Virus record (IMG/VR): IMGVR_UViG_3300047489_000453
Location: 62,001-126,000 of that record
Reading direction: 5' to 3' (one strand)
DNA length: 64,000 bases
From: a virus
Part shown: positions 50,099 through 58,445 of the stretch, in pieces
Layout: each line of letters opens with the position of its first letter
How positions within the stretch are numbered: the stretch's first letter is position 1
Program-made: the position numbers and the translations under genes
Notes under the pieces: generated by a model
What the model was told of the DNA's origin: nothing
Database searches by the model: none
What the model saw: only the letters and a program-made list of their open reading frames with translations

Positions 50099-51040
50099 CT
50101 AGTCGTTGTTCGACTTAATAAGGTCTAAGCTTAACGAGGCTGCACAATTTATGCAATAGCCTGATTTATCCGCGTCCATCCATTCAAGATGATTGCATTT
50201 TTTACATTCCCCAGAAATATAAGATTTTCTTTTAACAGCAGCCTCACATTGATCTGCTCCGGCCGGGCACCTGTGGCAGTGCAGGCTCTTTGGCATACTA
50301 AGCGGGCACGTAAAATCGTCACTAGGATGAATGTTTCTAAATCTTTTCTTTAATAAGGATCTATTTTGATTTACCAGATAGTCTGAACAAAAGAACTTTG
50401 TGTAATCAGGCTTATCGCCTTTTACAGACAAATGGTCAAAGTAGCCAAAAAAGTACAGGCCGAACATATACGATTCATCTAGAAAAGGATAGCTAGAGAC
50501 TGCTCTTGATGTAGGAGAAGACACAGGTCTGCTAAAGCCCATTCTGTATCTGGCAAAATTAAACATATCTGTCGACCAGAACTTCTTTATTCTAATTCCG
50601 CTGGCTGGTCCGCTGTGGATGTCTAAGTCAAGCCAAGCACCGCGCTGAGTAGTGCCGTCCTTAAAAGTTCTTATGGCCCTTTCTACACCTATTATTTGAA
50701 TAAGACCCCAGTCAGACCTGGATCTCCAGTCATTGTCGTATATAGGGTTGCCGGACATAACATAATCAAAGTTGCCGGCTATCCTGGTCGCTATTGTCTT
50801 TATGTCTTTAGCTGTAAGAGGCTGTCTTACATATTTGATAAGCAAGTCCTGGGCGCATGTAAGGTTTATACAGGACTTCGGAATACAAAACGCCAAAGCA
50901 TTAGTAGCCCTATCAAAATTATTATCGGCAAGGACGTTACCAGAAAAAGGGTTAAGAGAATCAGAAACTCTTTTCCTGACGTCCTGTATTTTGAAGATAG
51001 AAATCTTAACTTCTTCATGCTTAAAATCCTTTTTTGACAT
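50099..51040 (-). CDS. Hypothetical protein with C-terminal zinc-binding cysteines (313 aa)
   Basis: The start is the ATG at 51040, just after GGAGG. The first 240 residues form an unrecognised alpha/beta domain. The last 70 hold ten cysteines in pairs (HCHRC, GECKKC, YCINC), likely two zinc ribbons. A nucleic-acid role is plausible but unproved. Confidence 0.65.
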   Translation of the reverse strand: MSKKDFKHEEVKISIFKIQDVRKRVSDSLNPFSGNVLADNNFDRATNALAFCIPKSCINLTCAQDLLIKYVRQPLTAKDIKTIATRIAGNFDYVMSGNPIYDNDWRSRSDWGLIQIIGVERAIRTFKDGTTQRGAWLDLDIHSGPASGIRIKKFWSTDMFNFARYRMGFSRPVSSPTSRAVSSYPFLDESYMFGLYFFGYFDHLSVKGDKPDYTKFFCSDYLVNQNRSLLKKRFRNIHPSDDFTCPLSMPKSLHCHRCPAGADQCEAAVKRKSYISGECKKCNHLEWMDADKSGYCINCAASLSLDLIKSNND

Positions 51041-51051
51041 GTGGCCTCCAA

Positions 51052-51774
51052 TCATAGCCCTATGGGCGGCTCATCGTAGCCCCTTCTCTTTGAGGCTGAT
51101 TCTTTTCCGTTCTCGTCTGCGTTTATAGCTATACCTTTGTTAAATTTTTTAAGTCTAAGTCCTTCATGCTTTATAAGCTCTCCAAGCAATACATCACCGC
51201 CCCTATGCTTTAGATCTTTATGTGGCCAGTCGTATTTACTTAGTAAGCTTGACTTTATAGACCACCAACCGCCTGTTGCAAAAAGCGTCCTATTAGACAC
51301 CATGCTAGGCTTGAACCACGAACAGTGGAGACGTCTCCACTCATTTTGTTTTGGAAAAGATATTACCTGATACAGGGACCCTATCATGTCTGCCATTGTC
51401 TCTACCATGAAGTTCTCAACTTCTGTGAGCCACTTGACTGGACTAGGATCTTTTATATAGCTATCGTCATCAAACCACATTACATAATCTGTAGTTATTG
51501 GATCTGTTTTCCAGAGTAGCTCTCTCATCGCTGGATACTTATAGATCTGTGGATTATTTTCTAAGGTTATAAGTCTTTCGGGCTTTTCAAATAATTTTTT
51601 TATTACGCTTCTAGTCCTGTCGGATATCTCGTTACAGGATATTCTCACAGGCGTGCCATTATTATAAAGCTCGCTTATAGGCTTTAAGCACCTATAAGCG
51701 AGCTCAGGATAGTCTCCGTATAGAAGACAGCATACAGTGGTAGACCATCTAGATGGTCGTAATTCACTAGTCAT
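51052..51774 (-). CDS. Family 2-like glycosyltransferase (240 aa)
   Basis: TTVCCLLYGDYPELAYRCL, then ITTDYVMWFDDDSYIKDP with the DxD motif, and TLFATGGWWSIKSSLL. It stands alone among DNA genes, far from the glycan blocks. It carries a perfect palindrome copy at 51325-51340 (encoding WRRLH). Confidence 0.72.
   Translation of the reverse strand: MTSELRPSRWSTTVCCLLYGDYPELAYRCLKPISELYNNGTPVRISCNEISDRTRSVIKKLFEKPERLITLENNPQIYKYPAMRELLWKTDPITTDYVMWFDDDSYIKDPSPVKWLTEVENFMVETMADMIGSLYQVISFPKQNEWRRLHCSWFKPSMVSNRTLFATGGWWSIKSSLLSKYDWPHKDLKHRGGDVLLGELIKHEGLRLKKFNKGIAINADENGKESASKRRGYDEPPIGL
51325..51340. repeat. 16-bp palindromic site, copy 7 (perfect)
   Basis: GTGGAGACGTCTCCAC, exact palindrome, inside the glycosyltransferase gene. 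Confidence 0.85.
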
Positions 51775-51775
51775 G

Positions 51776-52708
51776 TTAACGGGCTATTTTGCTCTTTCCA
51801 GACCTTGATGAAGAATCGTCTCTCTTCTCCGAGGTCTTCTTTCTTTCAGAGCTGTTCTTGATGATGGTGCCAGGAATTTTTCCTGTATACTCCGTAACTC
51901 TATCAATAAGCTCCGCAAGATTCTCAAGGCCCTCATTTACAGAGGCGGCCTGTTGAGCAAAAAGCTTTAAGTCCTCATCAGAGCCTGTTTCAATAGCCTC
52001 ATTTACGTCAGATAGAAGCTCATCGACTTTTGTCTTAAGCTTAAGGCCGTACCTACAGCTGCCGGTTATTATCTGTTTAAATAGAGACTTAACATTAGCC
52101 CTAACGTTATTTACCTTCTTTGCCTTCTTATTACCATATACGAGCTTAACTTCTGCAGCCAAAGCCCTTACTGATAACTTGTTCTCTACGGCAAGATTGA
52201 TCATCTTTCGCCTATCCTCGTGAGGATCGGTAGAGGACGAAGACTCTGGAATGTGAAGAACATTTACAAAGTGCGACCAAGTCAGGGTCATGCCTTTGTT
52301 TTCTGCTCCGTCAAGAACGGTCTCAAGCTCTTTCTTATTAACGTACATATTGCTGAATTTGATGGTCTTATACATGGTTGACCTATCAACTCCAAGCGCT
52401 GTCGCCATTAGATTAACGGCAGCCTCACCGTATTTTGGATTTCTATTAATCTCAGCTGCTACTGAGCCCCTGTCGTAGTTGAAAGTCACGATATCGCCCC
52501 TATGGTCTTTATAGGCTTCCTTTTCTTTTTCATAGATTTGACGAAGACCTTCGTCCATTCCTTCTATTGCTTTCTTTCTAAGCTCAATTTCCGCAGTAGA
52601 CAGCTTGGAGACATCATCGCTAATGGCTTCGTCTGCGTCCACATTATGCTCATTTACAGCGGCTTTGGTTGTTTTCTCAAGTTGTTCAAATTTTTCACTC
52701 ATGCTCAT
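51776..52708 (-). CDS. Putative ParB/KorB-like helix-turn-helix DNA-binding protein
   Basis: A 310-residue, mostly helical protein. AAVNLMATALGVDRSTMYKT is a helix-turn-helix, followed by a helical region (TLTWSHFVNVLHI, then RKMINLAVENKLSVRALAAE) that resembles the second DNA-binding region of KorB- and ParB-type proteins. The C-terminal 60 residues are Lys/Ser/Asp-rich. No clear N-terminal CTPase motif is present. It is a candidate for the protein that reads the 16-bp palindrome. GAGG lies upstream. Confidence 0.5.
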   Translation of the reverse strand: MSMSEKFEQLEKTTKAAVNEHNVDADEAISDDVSKLSTAEIELRKKAIEGMDEGLRQIYEKEKEAYKDHRGDIVTFNYDRGSVAAEINRNPKYGEAAVNLMATALGVDRSTMYKTIKFSNMYVNKKELETVLDGAENKGMTLTWSHFVNVLHIPESSSSTDPHEDRRKMINLAVENKLSVRALAAEVKLVYGNKKAKKVNNVRANVKSLFKQIITGSCRYGLKLKTKVDELLSDVNEAIETGSDEDLKLFAQQAASVNEGLENLAELIDRVTEYTGKIPGTIIKNSSERKKTSEKRDDSSSRSGKSKIAR

Positions 52709-52731
52709 ATGGCACCTCAGGTTTAAAAAAA

Positions 52732-53916
52732 TTACTCTCCGGCAACGTCCGGTAACGATAATTTATTAAAGAAAAGAGCCCAGGCAATCCTTTCTAGCCT
52801 GTCTTTTGAAAAGTAGTTCAAAAGGAGCTGTTCCCTGCATTCCTTAATAATCACATCAATCAAACACATGACCGACTTAGTCGGCCATGTCTTTGATCTT
52901 TCAAATATGGAGAAAGATCCTCCATCAGCGTCTGAGCCAGCAAGCGTCTTTGAAAGACACTTCTTGGCCATCAAGTAAGTCATACCAGCCCTATCGGTAA
53001 GAAACTCTATAAGCTGCTTAAATCTTTCGTCATCTTCTCCGTCGCCTGTAAATCCAAGCGATAGGGCTCTATTGGCTTCTATTCTTTTTTGTAGGCTAGC
53101 CTGCGTGAAGGTAGCGTTACTAAGTCTAGAAGATACCCCGGTTATAAGATTAGAAAGTTTACCTATTAAATCTCGACCTGAATGGGCCACTCGACCAAGT
53201 TTACCATAGGGTGCCGACATCATGGAATCTGTACTATCGATCAGTACTATTGTTGCCTTGATTGCGGCGTCTCCTATTTCGCTATTACTTACTAACAGGC
53301 CTGGAGTTAGGTCACAGTCGTCGTATCCATCGACAGAATATACGATTGATATTTTTCTATCGTATATGAGTGCGGACCTAAAACTGAACTTAATACCAGT
53401 AGCTTCTACTATCGACGATACCGCCGTAAGGAAGTCGTTATTTGAAATCCTTCTATACTTTGCACCTACTACAGCCTCAATAACGCTTGATTGCGTATTA
53501 ATGACAGCTTGGAAGCCAAATAGTCTGCCAAATCTTTTCTTGAGCGCGAGGTTGTATAGAGCGGCCGCTTCGCCTACCGTAAAATCTTCGTCAGGGTCAG
53601 CTTTCATTCTAGACATCTTGTCTGGGTCGTCTGGAAGTCTTCTAAGACCTACAAGATCAGATAAAGAAGAAGCCAAGCCTGAAGACAGAGCCTTGCAGAC
53701 CTGGCGTAAAGCTAACCACGACATCTTTTCACCCGAAATGGTTTTAGCCTTTCGGCTTAAAGCCAGCTGGGTTTCGTCATCTATCATTACAATCTCAGTA
53801 ATCCTCTCCTGGTCAGACAAGTAGTCAACAAGCTTGTTGTACTGGCTGGCAGTGAACATCATGCCGTCAACGTGTACGGCCAGTGACTCAGGATTACTGG
53901 AGTTGTAATTAGCCAT
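52732..53916 (-). CDS. Hypothetical protein (394 aa), possibly DUF932-like
   Basis: The start is taken at the ATG at 53916, where ATGGCTAA overlaps the previous stop; the frame is open to 53964. An alpha/beta protein with VDGMMFTASQYNKLVDYL, FQAVINTQSSVIEAVVGAKY and RALSLGFTGDGEDDERFKQL. It resembles phage/plasmid proteins of the DUF932 type only loosely. In an operon with RecA-like and small genes, so probably DNA-related. Confidence 0.55.
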   Translation of the reverse strand: MANYNSSNPESLAVHVDGMMFTASQYNKLVDYLSDQERITEIVMIDDETQLALSRKAKTISGEKMSWLALRQVCKALSSGLASSLSDLVGLRRLPDDPDKMSRMKADPDEDFTVGEAAALYNLALKKRFGRLFGFQAVINTQSSVIEAVVGAKYRRISNNDFLTAVSSIVEATGIKFSFRSALIYDRKISIVYSVDGYDDCDLTPGLLVSNSEIGDAAIKATIVLIDSTDSMMSAPYGKLGRVAHSGRDLIGKLSNLITGVSSRLSNATFTQASLQKRIEANRALSLGFTGDGEDDERFKQLIEFLTDRAGMTYLMAKKCLSKTLAGSDADGGSFSIFERSKTWPTKSVMCLIDVIIKECREQLLLNYFSKDRLERIAWALFFNKLSLPDVAGE

Positions 53917-54295
53917 TTTCTTTTTCGTCCCAATAATACTCAACGGTCTTTTCACAGAATCCATTCTTATCTGAGCTACCAGAAATGGTTACTGACATAG
54001 AAACGTTGGCTGGCTTGACCATATCAATAAGGGACTTGGCTGCAGAGCTAACAGCTGCACCGAGGTTGTCAATTGTGGGATTTGATCCGATAAGGACGCT
54101 CATCCAGTCCCTATCAAAGTTTTCCCTGTTCTGCTTATCTTCCTCGGTCATATGCTTAGGGCTGGGAGAATATGCCACTTCGACATTGATAAATCTGTCT
54201 CCGTTTCCAGGAGTAGGTTCGCCAGTTGTCTGGCAAGTTCCTGGAATGTTCATAGATTTCCAAAGCCTTACATACAAATTACTTTTATTGCTCAT
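53909..54295 (-). CDS. Hypothetical protein (128 aa)
   Basis: Soluble, with a central helix (NLGAAVSSAAKSLIDMVK) between beta-like ends; acidic C-terminus. Coupled to the 394-aa gene. Not recognised. Confidence 0.6.
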   Translation of the reverse strand: MSNKSNLYVRLWKSMNIPGTCQTTGEPTPGNGDRFINVEVAYSPSPKHMTEEDKQNRENFDRDWMSVLIGSNPTIDNLGAAVSSAAKSLIDMVKPANVSMSVTISGSSDKNGFCEKTVEYYWDEKENG

Positions 54296-54307
54296 TGATT
54301 ACTCCAA

Positions 54308-54850
54308 TCATCTAGACCAACTAACTGATTCAAGGAACTGATCGAACGGCTCGATCACAAAAGATTCCTCTTTGCTCAGTGTCCTTACAATCTTCATAGA
54401 ATCACTAACAGAGCTGCCAAGCTTTCCTCCAAACCTGCTAGATTCACAGTTATGCAGGCAGCATAGCTTCCATTTTGGCCAGTTAAAAACAACTACCAAA
54501 GGCTTAGTCATAAAGTCAGGTGCCGACTTCCAGTTGGCTTCTTCCTCCTTCCATGATAAATATAGGTCTGTCTTTTTAAACTTTTTGTACAGGCCGTCCC
54601 ACATGTCTCTGACCCATGGGACTTTCTTATAAACAAGCCTGACAGGAAATCCTGAGAACTCCTCAGAAAACCAGGCCAGCGTCACTCTGGCTGAAGAAGT
54701 CTGCGCTTTACACGCAGACTTCAATTCGGACATTGTTCCTACAGACGGAAACCTGTTAACAAGGACTTTTACTGCTGCCTCGGCTGAAGAGGATTCAGAG
54801 TCTATACCAACAGGCCTGTCTTTAAAAAAGCTGTCTCTGTCGTCAAACAT
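54308..54850 (-). CDS. Hypothetical protein (180 aa)
   Basis: Tryptophan- and lysine-rich centre (LVYKKVPWVRDMWDGLYKKF and VVVFNWPKWKLCCLHNC). AAGGAG lies upstream. It directly follows the RecA-like gene and may assist recombination; the sequence gives no proof. Confidence 0.6.
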   Translation of the reverse strand: MFDDRDSFFKDRPVGIDSESSSAEAAVKVLVNRFPSVGTMSELKSACKAQTSSARVTLAWFSEEFSGFPVRLVYKKVPWVRDMWDGLYKKFKKTDLYLSWKEEEANWKSAPDFMTKPLVVVFNWPKWKLCCLHNCESSRFGGKLGSSVSDSMKIVRTLSKEESFVIEPFDQFLESVSWSR

Positions 54851-54859
54851 TGGAACTCC

Positions 54860-56041
54860 TTAGCTGCACTCGCCAGACATCTGGTCACAGTACGGGACAT
54901 TGATCTTAAATGGAGTCCTTTTTCTTATACCATGCATCTTGTCCAGGCTAAGCCTTACTTCTTCGTTGTCCTCTATAGCTTGCCCGATTTCAGTCCAGCT
55001 GGTCTTGTTAAGCCCTAAGAGAGAACAATCTGCTGTCTTTCTGGCCTTGTCTATGTTTTCAAGGCCTAAGAACGAACACACTCTACCTTTTCTTGTAGGG
55101 GACATGGCGTTGATGACCGCTATAGAGGCTTCATGCCAATCCCATACTGTATGCTGTAGCCCATTCTCATCATGGGTCCACTTCATAGACACAGTTATCT
55201 CTCTGTTCTCACCAGCGTTACTTAGTGAGTTCTTCTCCATGACAAGCTCGACGATCCTTATGGATTCATTAAGCTTTTCAATCTTTTCTTTCAAAGACGT
55301 GTATATCTTCATGGTGGCGTGATAGGTTAGGGCCTCTCCGCCGGGAATTCTCTTTATGTTGAACCCCCTGGTATCCTTAGATATCTTTACGTGATTTACG
55401 CCTATGAAGCTAAATGGCCATATTCTCAGCTCATTGAACATAAACTTACAGTAGGTATTTATAAGATTGGCACCTTTGGCAAATCCTATGGAGGCGTGAC
55501 CTTGCTCCCATATGTCGCTGATATCAGAGTCGGTTGTAACGCCTGTAAGCGAATCAACTCCAATAGCTACGGGGAACGGGCACCCGCCTAGTACAGGATA
55601 CATGTCCCTTCCTTTTTTCATCCAAGAGGTAATGCTCTTCTGCCATTCCTCTATAGACCCGCATAAGTTGGTAGGAAAGTTTTTATCTCTACTATGGCCA
55701 ATTATGCTAGCCCTAAGGTCAGGGGTATCTCTTGCTTCAGTAAGGTTGTAGACATAACCACCGCTGTTATCTACGTGCCATTTAAACATTTCAAACAAGA
55801 AAGCCGTTTTGCACGAACCACTAGGGCCGTACAGCTCTGTCATTCTTGATAAAGGGAAACAGTCATTTTGAAAAAAGTACCTTAGACTAAAGGCTTTTAA
55901 TGGAAGACCTATAACGACTTCCTGTGACTCGTCCCCTATGTACACATCATTTCTACCCAGGCTGTTCTGTGATGAGCTCATCTGTGAAGAGAAGAAGTCA
56001 GTTAAAGTACCTTGTGCAATTTCAGCTTTCTTTTTAGCCAT
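54860..56041 (-). CDS. RecA/UvsX-like recombinase
   Basis: A 393-residue RecA-fold ATPase for strand exchange and recombination-dependent replication. Walker A is GPSGSCKT (72-79), FPVAIGVDSLTG (about 155) is Walker B, and FIGVNHVKISKD with IPGGEALTYHA covers the L2 and sensor region. The N-terminal 60 residues and the C-terminal helical part differ from bacterial RecA. GAGG lies upstream. Co-located with exonuclease, RuvC and the possible ssDNA-binding protein. Confidence 0.85.
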   Translation of the reverse strand: MAKKKAEIAQGTLTDFFSSQMSSSQNSLGRNDVYIGDESQEVVIGLPLKAFSLRYFFQNDCFPLSRMTELYGPSGSCKTAFLFEMFKWHVDNSGGYVYNLTEARDTPDLRASIIGHSRDKNFPTNLCGSIEEWQKSITSWMKKGRDMYPVLGGCPFPVAIGVDSLTGVTTDSDISDIWEQGHASIGFAKGANLINTYCKFMFNELRIWPFSFIGVNHVKISKDTRGFNIKRIPGGEALTYHATMKIYTSLKEKIEKLNESIRIVELVMEKNSLSNAGENREITVSMKWTHDENGLQHTVWDWHEASIAVINAMSPTRKGRVCSFLGLENIDKARKTADCSLLGLNKTSWTEIGQAIEDNEEVRLSLDKMHGIRKRTPFKINVPYCDQMSGECS

Positions 56042-56083
56042 GATTACCTCTATGAAAAATTATGAATAGTTATGAGATTAGGT

Positions 56084-56117
56084 AAAACTCCCCGGCTTAA
56101 AACCGGGGAGTTTTAAA
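56084..56117 (-). terminator. Terminator of the 470-aa gene
   Basis: Perfect 12-bp stem AAAACTCCCCGG/CCGGGGAGTTTT (56084-56095, 56103-56114). It lacks the AGCTAT tail. Confidence 0.8.
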
Positions 56118-56123
56118 TAGTTA

Positions 56124-57536
56124 TTACTGACCAGATACGTTGTTGTTCTGTCTAGCTCGCCTTAGTTTTTCTTTGATGTCATCTCGGATCTTTTCAGCTC
56201 CTTCAGACGACTCAGAGATACTATGGCTGATAATGCTGGACAAATCAGACATGTTATTTATAAGTGGAGCCACCTGCTCTTGAAGAGGAGTAGGGGCCAC
56301 TGGGAAAGGAGGACGTCCTTGAACAGCAGGCGATGCTGGGAAAGGATAAGTAGGAAGCTCTGGAACCTGTGGAACCTGTTGAACAGGTGCAGGTACCGCA
56401 GGAACTTGATACGGGACAGCAGGTTGCTGATAGGCATAAGGCTGAGCCATAGGCTGAGGAACAGGCTGCTGAGCCGGTTGCCACTGCAATCCTGGATTGG
56501 CTACTGTAGTTGCCATAAGCCCTACCTGCCTTAAGAACTCGCTTCCAAAGGAAACAAAATCTGCGGGCAGCAGTCTTTCGTATCTATCCCTGAGTGCATG
56601 AACAACTAATCCAGCACTTGCTGGGTTATCGCGCATGCTGTCTATAATAAACCTTACCTGCTCTTCATCTGAAGGGAAGGACAGTGAGTCCCTGATTGGA
56701 GTTGCCACTCTCTTGGCGATCATGGCAATTTCTTCATTGTTGAAAGTAGCAGGAACTCCCCTGTGGGATTTGGTAAGAATGCAGTCATAACCAATAGGCT
56801 TCATCTTTGAGTTGTATGAAGACATAGGCTGCTGAGGCTTCATGGCCTCGTAGCCTCTAGGCACGAATCCCATTTCAAAGAACATCATGAACGAGCCTTC
56901 GGTAAGGCTCACAAAGTCACCATGTTTGAATCTGAGATTTGGATCTTCAGACGTTACTCCGCTAGGGCTGTTGATTTCCCTATTCATAGCAGTCCATGCT
57001 GATTTTTTAAGAAGCATGAATACTGTTTGGTGAGTAGGAGCCAAGCCGTCTGGAGGAGTATTAGGTTGGCCTTTATATTCATAAATGGCGCACCTTACAA
57101 GAAGAGCTGTATCCGGCCTTGAGATAAGAGCCGACCTTCCCTGGCCGCCTTTAAGCATAAGCGCCCATTCCTGAGGGCCTCTCATCTTGCCGTTCTCTAC
57201 CTGCTTTACCAGATCATAAATAATAACCGCAGGGTTATTGCGGGTATCATAATGTCTGTCTTCGGGGTCGTAAGCTATCCATGACTTCTGTGGGTTACCA
57301 AATCCAAGTACCATAGAAGCAGCGTAGAACCAACCCGAGAAGTCGTTCTCCGTGTATCTTGATGGTTGGAAATTATTACCCTGGATACAGGGAAAAACTC
57401 TGATGACAGTAGGGTCCGATTTTGACCATGAAGGCCGCTTAATCATGCCAGAGCCTGGCTTAAGAATATGATCCCCTCTGTTAGACTCCCTAGCAGCATT
57501 TTCGCTAGGCATTTTAAAACCTTGAAAACCAGTCAT
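56124..57536 (-). CDS. Hypothetical abundant DNA-metabolism protein, possible ssDNA-binding protein (470 aa)
   Basis: The start is the ATG at 57536, after GGAGG with a 5-base spacer; the frame opens further back to 57596. An unrecognised folded domain covers about 20-320 (SKSDPTVIRVFPCIQGN and QEWALMLKGGQGRSALISR). A Pro/Gln/Ala linker (PQPMAQPYAYQQPAVP) and a charged helical end follow. Its place beside RecA and its own terminator suggest an ssDNA-binding or annealing protein. This is a guess. Confidence 0.5.
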   Translation of the reverse strand: MTGFQGFKMPSENAARESNRGDHILKPGSGMIKRPSWSKSDPTVIRVFPCIQGNNFQPSRYTENDFSGWFYAASMVLGFGNPQKSWIAYDPEDRHYDTRNNPAVIIYDLVKQVENGKMRGPQEWALMLKGGQGRSALISRPDTALLVRCAIYEYKGQPNTPPDGLAPTHQTVFMLLKKSAWTAMNREINSPSGVTSEDPNLRFKHGDFVSLTEGSFMMFFEMGFVPRGYEAMKPQQPMSSYNSKMKPIGYDCILTKSHRGVPATFNNEEIAMIAKRVATPIRDSLSFPSDEEQVRFIIDSMRDNPASAGLVVHALRDRYERLLPADFVSFGSEFLRQVGLMATTVANPGLQWQPAQQPVPQPMAQPYAYQQPAVPYQVPAVPAPVQQVPQVPELPTYPFPASPAVQGRPPFPVAPTPLQEQVAPLINNMSDLSSIISHSISESSEGAEKIRDDIKEKLRRARQNNNVSGQ

Positions 57537-57595
57537 TGAAACCTCCGAAAAATTTCGACCGTAAAAACGGTCTGGCCACAAAAAAATAAGTAACA

Positions 57596-58075
57596 CTAAG
57601 ACTTTTTTATTAGCTGGAGTTTTTCCGCCAATAGGGAAACTTGAAGATTTAATAAATTTAAATCACCAGAATTTTCTAAGATATGAGTACAGTCTTCTGC
57701 CTTGTAAGTCAACGTTGGATCTGCACTAATTCCAGGTCTTTCAACCCATACCGCGTAACTAATATAACCCCTTTCTATACAAGACTTTAATTCTATTTTA
57801 TCCCTTATACCTGTAATAACTTTAGCTTTTTCAAGACACATCCTTACTAATTTAGTGGGGTCGTCTTTTCTAAAATCATTAAGTATATTATACCACTCCA
57901 TTCGCCTTTTATGACGAGTTTCCCAGGCAGTTTGCTCAGGTATTTCAAGGGCATCCGCAACTATGCCTTTGCATACCCATGAAGCACTTCCTGCATATTT
58001 AAGGCCTGTTAATTTGGAAAACATAAACGCTGCGGTATCTTTTCCAGATCTTCCATGGCCGCAAAAAGCTATCAT
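57596..58075 (-). CDS. Deoxynucleoside monophosphate kinase-like P-loop protein
   Basis: A 159-residue kinase. The P-loop is AFCGHGRSGKDTAA at the very N-terminus, and GIRDKIELKSCIERG and YAVWVERPG are typical of phage dNMP kinases. Shorter than T4 gene 1 (about 240). It would raise the dNTP supply together with RNR and ThyX. The ribosome site is weak. Confidence 0.75.
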   Translation of the reverse strand: MIAFCGHGRSGKDTAAFMFSKLTGLKYAGSASWVCKGIVADALEIPEQTAWETRHKRRMEWYNILNDFRKDDPTKLVRMCLEKAKVITGIRDKIELKSCIERGYISYAVWVERPGISADPTLTYKAEDCTHILENSGDLNLLNLQVSLLAEKLQLIKKS

Positions 58076-58151
58076 ATTTGACCTTTCAGCTAGCAGGTCA
58101 CCCTATTCTATTCATTTTTTAAATTTGTCAAGCCTAACAGCAAATTAATTA

Positions 58152-58167
58152 GTGGAAACGTCTCCAC
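58152..58167. repeat. 16-bp palindromic site, copy 8 (GTGGAAACGTCTCCAC)
   Basis: One mismatch from the perfect site, intergenic between the kinase gene and the 84-aa gene. Confidence 0.8.
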
Positions 58168-58171
58168 ATTA

Positions 58172-58426
58172 TTACTTCTTAGAATCCTTAATTGGTTTCA
58201 TAGCCTTAATATCTCTAAGCATTCTTCTTAATAACCTGGCCACTTCTTCTGGGCTTTCAGCCCCTAAGGTTGCCTCCGTGTGCCCTATAACTTTGTTATC
58301 TTTATGTGTTATCTCTCTGAGAGCATACCAAGGGTCTTTCTTTGTACCCATATTTACTAGGCCGTAGCACCATGCGAAAGAATAGGTTGGTTCGCTTATT
58401 TCTTCTTTAACTTTAGTCTTTTTCAT
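58172..58426 (-). CDS. Small protein of a paralogous pair (84 aa)
   Basis: The segment FAWCYGLVNMGTKKDPWYAL with HKDNKVIGHTEATLGAES matches the 82-aa protein at 60074-60322 over about 60 residues (DPWY, HK, GxES and RM in the same places). Resembles a small phage family of unknown function. GGAGG lies upstream. Confidence 0.7.
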   Translation of the reverse strand: MKKTKVKEEISEPTYSFAWCYGLVNMGTKKDPWYALREITHKDNKVIGHTEATLGAESPEEVARLLRRMLRDIKAMKPIKDSKK

Positions 58427-58445
58427 AAATCCTCCGTTGTTTAAG

